From: Candidatus Aminicenantota bacterium
Lineage (GTDB): Bacteria; Acidobacteriota; Aminicenantia; Aminicenantales; UBA4085
Assembly (NCBI GenBank): GCA_003141555.1
Contig: PLMN01000010.1
Span: 62,001-126,000 of the forward strand
DNA: 64,000 nucleotides
Reading direction: 5' to 3'
The notes below the pieces were generated by a model. It ran no database searches. It was not told the origin of the DNA and saw only the letters and a program-made list of their open reading frames with translations. Below are positions 34,289 to 43,452 of the stretch, piece by piece. The first letter of the stretch is position 1. Every line of letters begins with the position of its first letter. The position numbers were made by a program, and so were the translations under genes.

Positions 34289-35629
34289 TCATCTGCCCGT
34301 CACTTGCAGGTAGAAAACCAGCTTGACTCTGTACCCCGCCATGGCTTCCGTCCATTGATCATTGGTCTGCTGCCGCAGGGCCTGCGCCTCCAGCAGATCG
34401 GAGACCCCGATCATGCCGTTTTCGTAGCTGTCCTGATTGACCTTCAGGTTCTCCTCGGCCTGGGCCTGCGCTTCCCGGCACAACTGCACCTGCTTGTGGG
34501 CGTCCGTGAGATCCTGCCAGGCTTTTTCCATCTGGAGAAGAAGGTTCTCGGAATTGGTGGCCAGGTTGTTCTGGGCGATCTGCTCCTTGATCCGGCGCTC
34601 GCTCATCGCGTGAGCGCCCTCCCACAAGCCGGAGATCGGGATGGAAACCGTGCCATAGACGAGCCCGATCGTTCTTCCTTTCGCCTCGTCGGTTTTCAGA
34701 TACAGGCCGCTGACGCCCACGCCGACCTCGGGGAGGTATTCTCCGAGCTTCAGCCGGCTCTGGAGCTTTTCCGCCCGGACCGAGGTCTCCAGGAGCTTGG
34801 TTTCGGGTCGGGCCTTGACCGCTTCCGCGGCGTCGACATAGGCGGACTGGGGCGAAGTCTCGACCGTCAAGGCGTCCTTCAGGACGATCCCCGGATCGTA
34901 GGGGATGCCGAGGTGCTGGCAGAAGGCCATCATCGCCAGCTTCCGGCCGTTTTCCGCCTTCGACTTGTTGACCAGGACCTCGGATCGCTTGATCTTGACC
35001 TTTAGGACATCGTTCTTGAGCACGAACCCGGAGGCGTAAGCGTCCTCCACGCGGCGGAGGAGGCTGTCGAGCAGGGCCTCATAGGCTTGGAGGGTCCTGA
35101 GCTTCTCGTCCAGCGAGACGATGAGCCAGTACTGCTCTTCCGTCTTCAGGAGGATGTCGTTCCGCGAGAGCTGCTTTTGGTATTCGCTGGCCTCCACGCC
35201 CAGCGAAGCGAGCTTGTTTGCATTCACGATCCGGCCGCCGGCGAAGACCGGCTGGACGACGTTGACCATCCCCGTGGTCATGGACTTCATCAGGCCCGTC
35301 GTCGTGCTCGGGAAATAGGCGAACTCCGTGGCATACGGCAGAGTCGCCGGATTCCCGTTATAGACGGGGAGATTTCCCCCGGCCGAGGTCATTTCCATCA
35401 GGGACTTCTGCGCCTCGAATTTGAAGCCGCTCGCGCTGACCGTCGGGAAATACTTCGTGAACGCGGCCTTGCGGACCTGCCGCGCGGCCTCAGATTCGAG
35501 GGCGCTGTTCTTCATGAGCCCGTTGTTCTCGAGGGCGAGACGGCGGCTCTCCTCGAGCGAGAGCGGGCGTTGCGCGGAGGATGCTCCCGCGCACAGCAGC
35601 AGGACGATGATCCAGGAATATTTTTTCAT
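34289..35629 (-). CDS. TolC-family outer membrane efflux protein, 446 aa
   Basis: Signal peptide (to about residue 19) and two repeats of the long-helix outer membrane factor fold, with the opening LSLEESRRLALENN and the second-repeat segment GMIGVSDLLEAQALRQQ. It provides the outer-membrane duct of the tripartite pump. Its ATG overlaps the stop of the RND gene (ATGA), with GCGAGGC upstream. Last gene of the tetR-adaptor-RND-tolC operon. Confidence 0.93.
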   Translation of the reverse strand: MKKYSWIIVLLLCAGASSAQRPLSLEESRRLALENNGLMKNSALESEAARQVRKAAFTKYFPTVSASGFKFEAQKSLMEMTSAGGNLPVYNGNPATLPYATEFAYFPSTTTGLMKSMTTGMVNVVQPVFAGGRIVNANKLASLGVEASEYQKQLSRNDILLKTEEQYWLIVSLDEKLRTLQAYEALLDSLLRRVEDAYASGFVLKNDVLKVKIKRSEVLVNKSKAENGRKLAMMAFCQHLGIPYDPGIVLKDALTVETSPQSAYVDAAEAVKARPETKLLETSVRAEKLQSRLKLGEYLPEVGVGVSGLYLKTDEAKGRTIGLVYGTVSIPISGLWEGAHAMSERRIKEQIAQNNLATNSENLLLQMEKAWQDLTDAHKQVQLCREAQAQAEENLKVNQDSYENGMIGVSDLLEAQALRQQTNDQWTEAMAGYRVKLVFYLQVTGR

Positions 35630-38600
35630 GATGCCTCGCTTATGCTCGACGTCGATGCGCGTCGGGATGGCTTGTGGGCATAATAATAGAGCACGGGCAG
35701 GACCAGCAGGGTCAGCACCAGGGCGAACATCAACCCGAAGCAGATGACCGAGCCCATCGGGCCCCAGAGCGACGATCCGCTGAGAACCATGGGAACGACG
35801 CCGACGGCGGCCGCGCTCGCGGTCAGGAAGATCGGCCGCATTCTGCGCTTCGCCGCGGCGATGGCCGCTTCTTCCACCGAATGGCCGTGTTCCGCGCGCA
35901 GCTCTTCCGCGTAAGTGACATAGATGATCCCGTTGCGGACGACGATCGCCGTCAGGCCGATCACCCCGATGAAGGCCATGGCGCTGAACGGATACCCGGT
36001 GACGAACAACCCCACCGAGGCGCCGAAAATGGTCAACGGCATCGCGGCCATGATCAGCAGAGACGTCTTGATCTTCCGGAAATGGACCATCAGGATCAGG
36101 AAGATCATGATGACGCTCGTCAGGAAGGCGTAATAGATCGGAATGATGTATTCGATGATGTTCTGGTATTCGCCGCCGTATTCGATCTGAACGCCCGGCG
36201 GCAAGGGCAAGGCATCTATGGCCGGTTTGATCTTTTTCATGACGCGCGAAGCATAGAGCCCCCGCTCCACGTCCGCCTGCACGGTAATGGTCCGGACGCC
36301 GTTCCGCCTGATGATGGCCCCTTCGGACCGTCCGGGCTTGAGATCGGCCAGCTGCCGCAGCGGGACGGACGACACGACGAACGGCGACGTCACGGATTGG
36401 TTGGCGATATCGGCGATGTCCGTTTTCGTCTTCTTGTCGACTTTCAGCTTGACGCTGATGGGCGTGTCCCCTTCCCAGACCGTGGCTACGGGAAAGCCCT
36501 TCGTCCCGACCATCAGCGAATAGGCGATGAGCGAGCTCGAATAGCCCATGCGCGCGACTTCGTCCCGCCGGATGTCCAGGTCGATCGTCTGGAGGGGCTG
36601 GCGGAAGTCCGTGGTGATCGAGTCCACTCCCGGGACGGGGCGGATGATCGCCCGGACTTTGTCGGCGACACCCTTGATGGCCGGAATGCTGTCGCCCGAG
36701 ATGCGGACCTCGATCGGAACGACGACCGGCGAAAATTCCAGCTGTTTCCACCTGATTTCCGCGATCGGATAACGCTGGCGGTATTCCCGGCTGTATTCGT
36801 TAAGAACGGCTTCCGTGGCTTCGTTGGATTCCGTCAGCACGACCAGCTGTCCGTAATTCTTGGACGGGAACTGCGGAGCGTAGAGCGCGTGGAAGCGCGG
36901 CGAGCTTGTTCCGACGAACGAAGCCACGACTCTCACCCGGGGATCGCTTTTCAACAACCCTTCCAGGTCCCGGATCACGGCATCCGTCTGCTGCAGCGAG
37001 CTTCCTTCGGGCAGGCGGACTTCGACCGCGAATTGATTCCGGGCGATCTTGGGAAACGATTGCTGAGGCGTCTGGCTCAGGATGATCAGGCCCAAAACCA
37101 GCGAAGCCGCGCCGACCGCAACCACGAGCGCTTTTTTCCGGAAAACCTTTTCGATGAGACGGTCATAAAAAGCCTGGACCCCGTTCAGGAAGGAGGATCG
37201 TTTCCCTTTCGAAGAATCGCCCTTGACGCCTCGCTTGATCAGGCCGTAGCACAGGAGCGGAACGATCACGACCGAAACGACGAGCGACAGGGCCAGCGGG
37301 ATCCCGATGGCAAAGGGGAGAGACCGCAAGAAATCCGCCGCGGAGCCCGTCATGAAGAATCGGATCGGAATGAAGCAGGAGATGATGATCAGGGTGGCGG
37401 TGAAGACCGAGGCGAACAGATCCCGGGGGCTTTGTGAGGCGGCCTCGTCCCGCGGGACTTTGTTGTCCAGCTTTTCGATATAGTTGTCGATGATGACGAT
37501 GGCGTCATCCACAACGATTCCGAGAACGATGGTCAGTCCCGCGAGCGAAACGGTCTGGAGGCCCATGCCCGCCGCCCACATGATCCCGAGAGTCGAGAGG
37601 ATGGAAATCGGGATGGCCGAAGCGGCGACGAGCGCGACCCGGGTCGGCAGGAGGATGAGCGTCACCAGAATGACGGCGATGACGGCGACGGCGAATTCCT
37701 TCAAAAAGGACGTGATGGCCGTGGAGACGGCGTTCGGGACGTCCGAAATCTTGATGAGCTGGACATCGGGCGGCAGCGACTTCGTGAACTTTTCGATCAC
37801 CCGGCCGACGTCCCGGCCGAATTGGACGACATTGTTCCCGTTTTGCATTTCCAGGGAGACGACGAGGCACTTTTTCCCGTTGACCCGGACATAGGAATCC
37901 GGCTCGTCGTATTCGCGGACGACTCTCGCGATGTCCTTGAGCCGGACGACGTTCCCCGCCGGATCGGAATAGACGATCTGATTGGCGATGTCCGTTTCCG
38001 TTTTATAGATCAACGGAACATGGATCGGATAAGCGAGCTTCCCGTCGTCGATTTCGCCGGCGTATCCGACGGAGCTTTGGGATTGGAGGGCCGCCAGGAG
38101 GAGGAGCGGCTTGATCCCGGAATGGGCCAGCCTGGCATCGTCGATATAGATGCTGACCTGTTCTTTTTGGAGCCCGTATTGTTGGACGCGGGAAACCGAC
38201 CCGACCTTCCGGACGTCGTCTTCGAGCCGCTCGACGCAGGCCTCGAGCTCCTTGTAGGTTTTCGTCTCGGATTGGACGGCCAGGAGCAACGCCGACGCCG
38301 AGCCGAAATCGTTGTCCGCCGTCAGGGAATTCACGCCGGATGGCAGCTCTTTCTTCAATTCGTTGAGTCCGTGGCGGAGCTTGGCCCAGAAATCGTCGGG
38401 ATTCTCCTCCTTTTCCGAGACGTCCACGTAGATGACCATGACGTTTTCTTTGGACATGGACCAGGTCTTGGAACGGTTGACCGCCCGGTATTGGAACAGA
38501 TACTCTTCGACCTTGGACGTAAGCTGTTCTTCGACCTGCTCCGAGGAAGCGCCCGGATAGACGCCGACGATGATCCCCTGCCGGATTCTGAATTCAGGGA

Positions 38601-38721
38601 ATTCGTCCCGCGGCATCTTGACCAGGGCGAGGACTCCGCAAAGAACGAAAATGCCGACAAAAATATACAGGACCTGCCGATAGCTGAGGAGAATCTCCAG
38701 TAACGACTTTTTGTTTTTCAT
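35626..38721 (-). CDS. RND-family efflux pump inner membrane transporter, 1031 aa
   Basis: Full-length AcrB/MdtC-type architecture: one N-terminal helix (YIFVGIFVLCGVLAL), a large periplasmic loop, six helices, a second loop, then five more helices. GLTIVLGIVVDDAIVIIDNYIE shows the conserved helix-4 aspartates of the proton relay. Similar to divergent RND pumps whose first residues are KNKKSLLEILLSYRQ. The start at 38721 is chosen by homology; its ribosome site is weak. It works with the adaptor upstream and the TolC-like duct downstream. Substrate not evident: drugs, bile-like compounds or lipids are all possible. Confidence 0.94.
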   Translation of the reverse strand: MKNKKSLLEILLSYRQVLYIFVGIFVLCGVLALVKMPRDEFPEFRIRQGIIVGVYPGASSEQVEEQLTSKVEEYLFQYRAVNRSKTWSMSKENVMVIYVDVSEKEENPDDFWAKLRHGLNELKKELPSGVNSLTADNDFGSASALLLAVQSETKTYKELEACVERLEDDVRKVGSVSRVQQYGLQKEQVSIYIDDARLAHSGIKPLLLLAALQSQSSVGYAGEIDDGKLAYPIHVPLIYKTETDIANQIVYSDPAGNVVRLKDIARVVREYDEPDSYVRVNGKKCLVVSLEMQNGNNVVQFGRDVGRVIEKFTKSLPPDVQLIKISDVPNAVSTAITSFLKEFAVAVIAVILVTLILLPTRVALVAASAIPISILSTLGIMWAAGMGLQTVSLAGLTIVLGIVVDDAIVIIDNYIEKLDNKVPRDEAASQSPRDLFASVFTATLIIISCFIPIRFFMTGSAADFLRSLPFAIGIPLALSLVVSVVIVPLLCYGLIKRGVKGDSSKGKRSSFLNGVQAFYDRLIEKVFRKKALVVAVGAASLVLGLIILSQTPQQSFPKIARNQFAVEVRLPEGSSLQQTDAVIRDLEGLLKSDPRVRVVASFVGTSSPRFHALYAPQFPSKNYGQLVVLTESNEATEAVLNEYSREYRQRYPIAEIRWKQLEFSPVVVPIEVRISGDSIPAIKGVADKVRAIIRPVPGVDSITTDFRQPLQTIDLDIRRDEVARMGYSSSLIAYSLMVGTKGFPVATVWEGDTPISVKLKVDKKTKTDIADIANQSVTSPFVVSSVPLRQLADLKPGRSEGAIIRRNGVRTITVQADVERGLYASRVMKKIKPAIDALPLPPGVQIEYGGEYQNIIEYIIPIYYAFLTSVIMIFLILMVHFRKIKTSLLIMAAMPLTIFGASVGLFVTGYPFSAMAFIGVIGLTAIVVRNGIIYVTYAEELRAEHGHSVEEAAIAAAKRRMRPIFLTASAAAVGVVPMVLSGSSLWGPMGSVICFGLMFALVLTLLVLPVLYYYAHKPSRRASTSSISEAS

Positions 38722-38741
38722 GTTCCAGGTCTTTCCGACGG

Positions 38742-39776
38742 TCAGGAATGGACGATCTTCACGGAGGACTGGTCGGCGAGCTTTTGGTGTCCGGCCGTGA
38801 CGATCAGGTCGTCGGCGGTGAGGCCTTCCGTGATTTCGATTCCGCCCTGGACGAGCTTTCCGATCTTGACGTACCGGAGGAAGGCTTTTTGCCGCGCGGC
38901 ATCGACGCAATACACGAAATGGCGGCCGGTTTCATCGACCAGCAGGGCCTGGTTGGGGATGACGAGCCCGCGGATCTCCCCGGGGAAGCGCAGGACGGCG
39001 GTGCAGACCATCCCGGGCTTGATGAGTCCCTCCGGGTTGGGAACGGCGATCTTGATTTTGTAGGTGTGGGCCAGGGCGTCCGCCATTACGCCGATTTCCT
39101 CGATGGTCCCTGAATAGGCCTGCGTCCCGAGGGCGCCGATATGGATTTCCGCCGTCTCCCTTTTCCTGATCCGGGCGATCTCATTTTCCGGCACCGCGAC
39201 CCGGGCGAAAACTTTCGAGATCTGAACGATCGTGATCGTAGCGATATTCGGGATGGTGACCATTCCGGGATCCAGCGAGCACTTGCCGACAAAACCGTCG
39301 GTCGTGGCATACAGCCGGCAATTATCCAGCGCCTTCTTGGCGATGCCCGCGGCGGCTTTCGCCTGCTGCAAGCCGGTTTCCACTTCCACATATTTCACAT
39401 CCGTTAACGTGCCGTTCTTATGCATCGGCGTGACCCGTTGATAGGCGTCCTCGGCCTGCGCCTGGGCGGCCAGAGCCATATCGTACGCATTTTGGAACGT
39501 TGTATTATCGAGTTCGGCAAGAAGCTGCCCCTTTCTGACGGCGTCGCCTTCGGAAACCAGCACGCGCGCGACCGTTCCGACGGAAGCGAAGCTCAGCGGG
39601 ATGGACGTCGACGCTTCGATGGTTCCGCTGTAGGCGAGATCCTGCGAGACATCGGCGGGGAGGGCCTTCTGGACCTCGACGCTGACGGGCTCCGGCGGAG
39701 CCTCTTGCCGCCGGCCGCAGCCCGCGGCTATGAGGGCCAAGCCTAAGACGCTCGTGAGAACGAATCGTTTTCGCAT
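38742..39776 (-). CDS. RND periplasmic adaptor (membrane fusion) lipoprotein, 344 aa
   Basis: Lipobox LIAAGC at about residue 20, so it is lipid-anchored. Then the barrel-sandwich (IPLSFASVGTVARVLVSEGD, GQLLAELDN), an alpha-hairpin, the second lipoyl half ending YATTDGFVGKCSLDPG, and the beta-barrel with TYKIKIAVPNPEG and LVIPNQALL. It bridges the RND pump and the outer membrane duct. An AGGAGG ribosome site is present. It follows tetR on the same strand, with a candidate operator between the two. Confidence 0.93.
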   Translation of the reverse strand: MRKRFVLTSVLGLALIAAGCGRRQEAPPEPVSVEVQKALPADVSQDLAYSGTIEASTSIPLSFASVGTVARVLVSEGDAVRKGQLLAELDNTTFQNAYDMALAAQAQAEDAYQRVTPMHKNGTLTDVKYVEVETGLQQAKAAAGIAKKALDNCRLYATTDGFVGKCSLDPGMVTIPNIATITIVQISKVFARVAVPENEIARIRKRETAEIHIGALGTQAYSGTIEEIGVMADALAHTYKIKIAVPNPEGLIKPGMVCTAVLRFPGEIRGLVIPNQALLVDETGRHFVYCVDAARQKAFLRYVKIGKLVQGGIEITEGLTADDLIVTAGHQKLADQSSVKIVHS

Positions 39777-39809
39777 AGCCTACCTCCTGTCGAATGGATA
39801 AGAAACGTA

Positions 39810-39821
39810 TTTCGGTCGAAA
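39810..39821. promoter_or_regulatory. Candidate TetR operator, second copy
   Basis: TTTCGGTCGAAA, ten of twelve positions palindromic, between the tetR stop and the adaptor start. It shares TTTNNGTCGAAA with the copy in the tetR promoter. Confidence 0.4.
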
Positions 39822-39834
39822 AGACCTAAAAAAA

Positions 39835-40407
39835 CTACAGGCCCCAGGACATCAGGTCAAGGATGAGCCGGATGAGTTCCTGGTCGTCATTCTCGACGAA
39901 GACGTTGATCAGCAGGCTCATCTTGATGCCGAGCAGGGCTCGGGTAATGGCATCGATGTTCCGGGCGGAGGCGGCCTTGAATTCCTTCGTCTTGAAGCCG
40001 TATTCCAGGATGGAGCGCATGATCCGTTCGTCGAGAATGTCGTGCTTCTTGCGGATGTTCCGGATGAATTCTTTATCGATCTTCAGTTCTCCCCGCAGGA
40101 CATCGAACAGCGTCATCGTGTCCCGGATCTCCTTGAACGTCGTGGAGACGTAGGCCATGAGCTTTTCTTTCGCGGTCTTCTGCTTGTCGACCTCCCGCCG
40201 GGCTTTCTGGAGGATCCGGACGATTTGGTCGTCCAGGACCGCGAGGAGGATCTCTGCCTTGTTCTTGAAGTAGTAATAGAGCGTGCTTTTCCCCTTGCCG
40301 GCTTCCTTGGCGATATCCTCCATGGTGGTCTTTTTCAACCCCCATTTCTGAAAAAGGACTTCCGCCGCCCGGAGGATGTCCGCTCGAATGACGTCATCTT
40401 TGTTCAT
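39835..40407 (-). CDS. TetR-family regulator of the efflux operon, 190 aa
   Basis: N-terminal helix-turn-helix with ILRAAEVLFQKWGLKKTTM and IAKEAGKGKSTLYYYFKNKAE (about 10-55), then an all-helical ligand-binding domain of normal size. As first gene of the efflux operon it probably represses its own promoter and the pump until a ligand binds. The shared sequence TTTNNGTCGAAA at its promoter and just downstream of its gene is the likely operator. Confidence 0.93.
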   Translation of the reverse strand: MNKDDVIRADILRAAEVLFQKWGLKKTTMEDIAKEAGKGKSTLYYYFKNKAEILLAVLDDQIVRILQKARREVDKQKTAKEKLMAYVSTTFKEIRDTMTLFDVLRGELKIDKEFIRNIRKKHDILDERIMRSILEYGFKTKEFKAASARNIDAITRALLGIKMSLLINVFVENDDQELIRLILDLMSWGL

Positions 40408-40415
40408 GATGGACC

Positions 40416-40427
40416 TTTCGACTAAAA
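40416..40427. promoter_or_regulatory. Candidate TetR operator at the transcription start
   Basis: Read on the minus strand, TTTTAGTCGAAA, just downstream of the -10 box, around +3 to +15: a position where a bound repressor would block initiation. Confidence 0.45.
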
Positions 40428-40436
40428 TCGTTCTAT

Positions 40437-40465
40437 ATTCTAAAATGGGAACACCGGGTTGTCAA
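40437..40465 (-). promoter_or_regulatory. Promoter of the tetR-RND operon
   Basis: On the minus strand, TTGACA (40460-40465), 17-base spacer, TAGAAT (40437-40442). Confidence 0.75.
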
Positions 40466-40549
40466 GTCCCCTCGGGCAATCCGGCGTGGGGTCAGTCTCG
40501 CGGCGAAATCTTCATTTCGCGGATATCCCGCGTCCCGTTCTTGAAGGGA

Positions 40550-41338
40550 TCAGGCGTAGCTGTGGAGGCCTTTCAGGAGGTAGCTGACGCCGAAGTACGT
40601 GAACAGGGCGGCCAGGAAGCCGAGGATGACGATGATCGCCGACCGCTTGCCCTTCCAGCCTAAGACGATCCGGGTGTGGAGGTAGAGGGCGAAGACGAAC
40701 CAGGTGATCAGGCTCCAGACTTCCTTCGGGTCCCAGCTCCAGTACGTGCCCCAGGCCCTGTAGGCCCAGACCATGCCGAAGACGAGGCCGCCCAGGGTGA
40801 AGAGCGGGAAGCCCACCGCCACGCTCCGGTAGCTGACGTTGTCCATCTGCTCCTTTTTCGCCGGCTCGGACGTCGCGAGGTACATCAGGCAGGCGATGAA
40901 GGCCACGGCGAAGAATGCCTCGCCGAGGAGCGTCACGGACACGTGGAGCCAGAGCCAGTAGCTTTGGAGGGCGGGCACGAGGGGCGTGGCCTCCTTGGGC
41001 ATCAGCGGCGATGACGCGAGGGCCATCAGGCCGATGACGATCAGCAGGAGATAGGGCCCGATCTTCGGGATCTTGAACTTGCGGTCGATCAGGAGAAAGG
41101 CCAGGACGAACGCCCAGGAGAGGAAGGAGATCGACTCGTACATGTTGGTGAACGGGGCATGCCCGCTCTCGATCGTCCGGACGACGAGGGCGGCGGTGTG
41201 GGCCGCGAGGCCGATGACGGCCACGACGGCGCCGGCCTGGGCCCGGCTCTCCTTCCGGGTGAAGAGGAAGGCCAGGTAGAAGAAGGCGGCGACGATATAT
41301 AGAATGAAGGTCAGGACGAAGATTGCGGATTCGTTCAT
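40550..41338 (-). CDS. ccsA: System II cytochrome c biogenesis protein CcsA/ResC, 262 aa
   Basis: A polytopic heme handling protein with about seven to eight helices. The tryptophan-rich heme-binding WWD segment is WSWDPKEVWSLITWF (about 190-205), flanked by conserved histidines (WLHVSVTLLG and YLHTRIVLGW). With ResB it exports heme and attaches it to CxxCH motifs, needed for the multiheme cytochromes of this window. Its start overlaps the resB stop by ATGA. Confidence 0.95.
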   Translation of the reverse strand: MNESAIFVLTFILYIVAAFFYLAFLFTRKESRAQAGAVVAVIGLAAHTAALVVRTIESGHAPFTNMYESISFLSWAFVLAFLLIDRKFKIPKIGPYLLLIVIGLMALASSPLMPKEATPLVPALQSYWLWLHVSVTLLGEAFFAVAFIACLMYLATSEPAKKEQMDNVSYRSVAVGFPLFTLGGLVFGMVWAYRAWGTYWSWDPKEVWSLITWFVFALYLHTRIVLGWKGKRSAIIVILGFLAALFTYFGVSYLLKGLHSYA

Positions 41339-42708
41339 TTCGGTTTCCTGAGCGCGGAGGCGAGGATTTCAAACTCCCGGGCGAACGCCTCGCGGCTCTT
41401 GGAGGCGAGACCGCCGATGATGATCTCGGCCTTGTCCTGGGCTTCGTCGATCGCCGTCTTGATCTCCCATGTCGGCCAGTAGAAGGCGAGGGCCAGGCCG
41501 CCCATGAGGAGGCCGCAGCCGAGCCAGATCAGCGGCGCGCCGGGATCCTTGGCGGCCTCGAGGATCGAGTACTGGCCGGCGTCGAAGCTCTTGAGCTCGA
41601 AGGTCAGATCGCCCGCCTTGTCCTGGTCTTTCGCCGCGGCGGCATGCATCTGGGCGAAGTCCGGGAAGTTGGCGAATATCCAGCCGCTGAAAATCTTGGC
41701 TTCGCCGCGGTAGCCCTCGACGAGGGCGGCCGGGTTTTGGGGCTGGTTCGAGCGGCTGACCGGCTCGTTATCGTCGCCGAGGACGAAATCCGGCAGGAAT
41801 TTCGTCACGGCGAGCGTCGTTTTGTCGGGGTCGGCGAGGACGGCGCGTTCGCCGACCTTGAGCTTGAGCTTCCGGAGATACGCCGGGTCGCTCTTGCGCT
41901 TGGCCCAGACCTCGACGCCCGGGTTGTCCCAGTTGTAGCCGTAGCCCGTCTGATAGAAGGAGTAGCCCTTGTAGGTCAGGGGATGGTTCACGGCCACGGT
42001 CCGCGACAGCGCGGTCTGACCGCCGTCGAGGACGGTCAGGTCGCTCTTCCAGGCTTTTACGCTGCCGTCGGGATAGTATTCCGTGCTGAACTTGTCGAGG
42101 CGCACTCCGAAGTCCGCTTTCGGCGCGCTTTTCGTCTCGCCCTCGGCCAAAGCCAGATCGGCCCGGATGCTCGCCGCGCCGCTGAAGATGCCGCCCGCCA
42201 GGATGACGAGGAGCCCGAGATGGACCATGTCCGAGCCGAAAAGGCCCCAGACCTTCTTGCGGCCGAGGAGATGGATATGCGGGCCGGCGGCGGATTGCCG
42301 CACTCGATAGCGCGCGCCCTCGAGGAGCTTCCGGACCTCAGCCGCGGCCTCGGCGGCGGATGAGCTTCTCTTGGCCCGGGCGTTGAGCTTCAAGGCGAGA
42401 AGGCTTTTGGGCTCGCTTTCGAGGCGGGGCCGGAGCGCGCGGCGGAGCTTGGGGCCGAGCCGCTCCAAGGTACAGACGATGATGTTCACCGCGAACAGGA
42501 GGAGCAGGCCCATGTACCAGATCGAGTGGTAGAGACGGGTCAGCTGGAGCGCCCCGAACAGGCCGGCGAGCTGGCCATAGAAGGCCGCATATTCCTCCGC
42601 CGTGCGGCCCTGAGGGATGAGCGTCCCCAGGATCGAGGCCAGGGCGAGGAGGATGATCAGCCCGATCGCGAGCTTGATCGACGTGAAGAGGTTGATGAGC
42701 CGTTTCAT
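41335..42708 (-). CDS. resB: System II cytochrome c biogenesis protein ResB/Ccs1, 457 aa
   Basis: Three N-terminal helices (around 10-30, 65-85 and 165-185) precede a large periplasmic domain with NHPLTYKGYSFYQTGYG, a family hallmark, and a final helix near residue 400 (PLIWLGCGLLMGGLALAFYWP). It holds apocytochrome and works with CcsA in heme ligation. GGAGGG lies upstream of the ATG. It follows the Rrf2 regulator by 36 bases in the same direction. Confidence 0.94.
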   Translation of the reverse strand: MKRLINLFTSIKLAIGLIILLALASILGTLIPQGRTAEEYAAFYGQLAGLFGALQLTRLYHSIWYMGLLLLFAVNIIVCTLERLGPKLRRALRPRLESEPKSLLALKLNARAKRSSSAAEAAAEVRKLLEGARYRVRQSAAGPHIHLLGRKKVWGLFGSDMVHLGLLVILAGGIFSGAASIRADLALAEGETKSAPKADFGVRLDKFSTEYYPDGSVKAWKSDLTVLDGGQTALSRTVAVNHPLTYKGYSFYQTGYGYNWDNPGVEVWAKRKSDPAYLRKLKLKVGERAVLADPDKTTLAVTKFLPDFVLGDDNEPVSRSNQPQNPAALVEGYRGEAKIFSGWIFANFPDFAQMHAAAAKDQDKAGDLTFELKSFDAGQYSILEAAKDPGAPLIWLGCGLLMGGLALAFYWPTWEIKTAIDEAQDKAEIIIGGLASKSREAFAREFEILASALRKPK

Positions 42709-42744
42709 GGCGGTCCGCCCTCCGCCGGCTAGCCCGGCCCGAGC

Positions 42745-43200
42745 CTACTTGGCCTTGGCTTTTTTCTTGGCGGCGGCGATTTTCTTGTCGGTGAGCTCCA
42801 GGGCGTCCTGGAGCGTGATGCCGCTGAAATAATCCTTCAGGAGCTGGGTCGCTCCTTTCCAGATGTCGTGGGTCCCGCAGATTTTCGTCTTGTCGCAGTA
42901 GGTTTCGTCCTCCACGCACTCCACGAGGCTGCATGTGCCCTCGAGCGCCTGAAGGACGTCGCAGACCCGGATCTCGGTCGGGCTCTTGCCGAGCGTGTAG
43001 CCGCCGCCCGCGCCCCGGATGCTCTTGACCAGCTTGTTGATTTTCAAGGGGATGATGATCTGTTCGAGGTAGCGGATGGAGATGCCCTCTTCCTCGGACA
43101 CGTTCTTCAGGATGATCGCCTCGCGGCCGTTCTTATGATGACGGGCCAGATTGACCATGAGCCGCATTCCGTAGCGCCCCTTGGTGGATAGCTTGATCAT
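42745..43200 (-). CDS. Rrf2-family regulator with Fe-S-type cysteines, 151 aa
   Basis: An Rrf2/IscR winged helix: MIKLSTKGRYGMRLMVNLA, then SIRYLEQIIIPLK and the wing RGAGGGYTLGKSP. After it come cysteines in the order CSLVEC, YCDKTKIC, the spacing used for iron-sulfur cluster binding in IscR/NsrR-type members. Such proteins sense redox, nitric oxide, iron or sulfur status. The start at 43200 follows AAGGAG. It probably controls resB-ccsA, its own gene, and perhaps the divergent iorAB operon. Confidence 0.92.
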   Translation of the reverse strand: MIKLSTKGRYGMRLMVNLARHHKNGREAIILKNVSEEEGISIRYLEQIIIPLKINKLVKSIRGAGGGYTLGKSPTEIRVCDVLQALEGTCSLVECVEDETYCDKTKICGTHDIWKGATQLLKDYFSGITLQDALELTDKKIAAAKKKAKAK

Positions 43201-43243
43201 GCCGGACTCCTTCAGGATCCGTGAAACATTGATTTTCAAAAGG

Positions 43244-43272
43244 ATTATAGGCCAGCCCCGCGCCGTTTTCAA
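43244..43272 (-). promoter_or_regulatory. Promoter of the rrf2-resB-ccsA unit
   Basis: On the minus strand, TTGAAA (43267-43272), 17-base spacer, TATAAT (43244-43249). Confidence 0.75.
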
Positions 43273-43273
43273 C

Positions 43274-43283
43274 ATAAATTTAT
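43274..43283. promoter_or_regulatory. AT palindrome, possible Rrf2 site
   Basis: ATAAATTTAT, a perfect 10-bp palindrome, begins one base upstream of the -35 box and is followed by ATAGGAATGATAGG, a partial direct repeat. AT-rich palindromes are common Rrf2 binding sites. Confidence 0.4.
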
Positions 43284-43359
43284 AGGAATGATAGGTTTAG
43301 TCAAAAAGGACGACTCTTGTCATCCCTCGCAAGGCCTCGGGACGACGGGAAGCCGTTGG

Positions 43360-43388
43360 TTGACCTTTTCTCTCCCCGGTTGTATCCT
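43360..43388 (+). promoter_or_regulatory. Promoter of iorA-iorB-ACD
   Basis: TTGACC (43360-43365), 17-base spacer, TATCCT (43383-43388), then a leader of about 60 bases with AAGGA before the ATG at 43453. Confidence 0.55.
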
Positions 43389-43452
43389 AATTTCTCCTTT
43401 CCGGGGAGGTCCCGAGTCTCGGCGAATCCGACTTTTGATGAAGGATGTTCTC

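Noticed and set aside
43319-43345. GTCATCCCTCGCAAGGCCTCGGG near the iorA promoter as a second copy of the 4744 repeat
   Set aside because: Only short words match; the ATTGC/GCAAT ends that define the other copy are absent.
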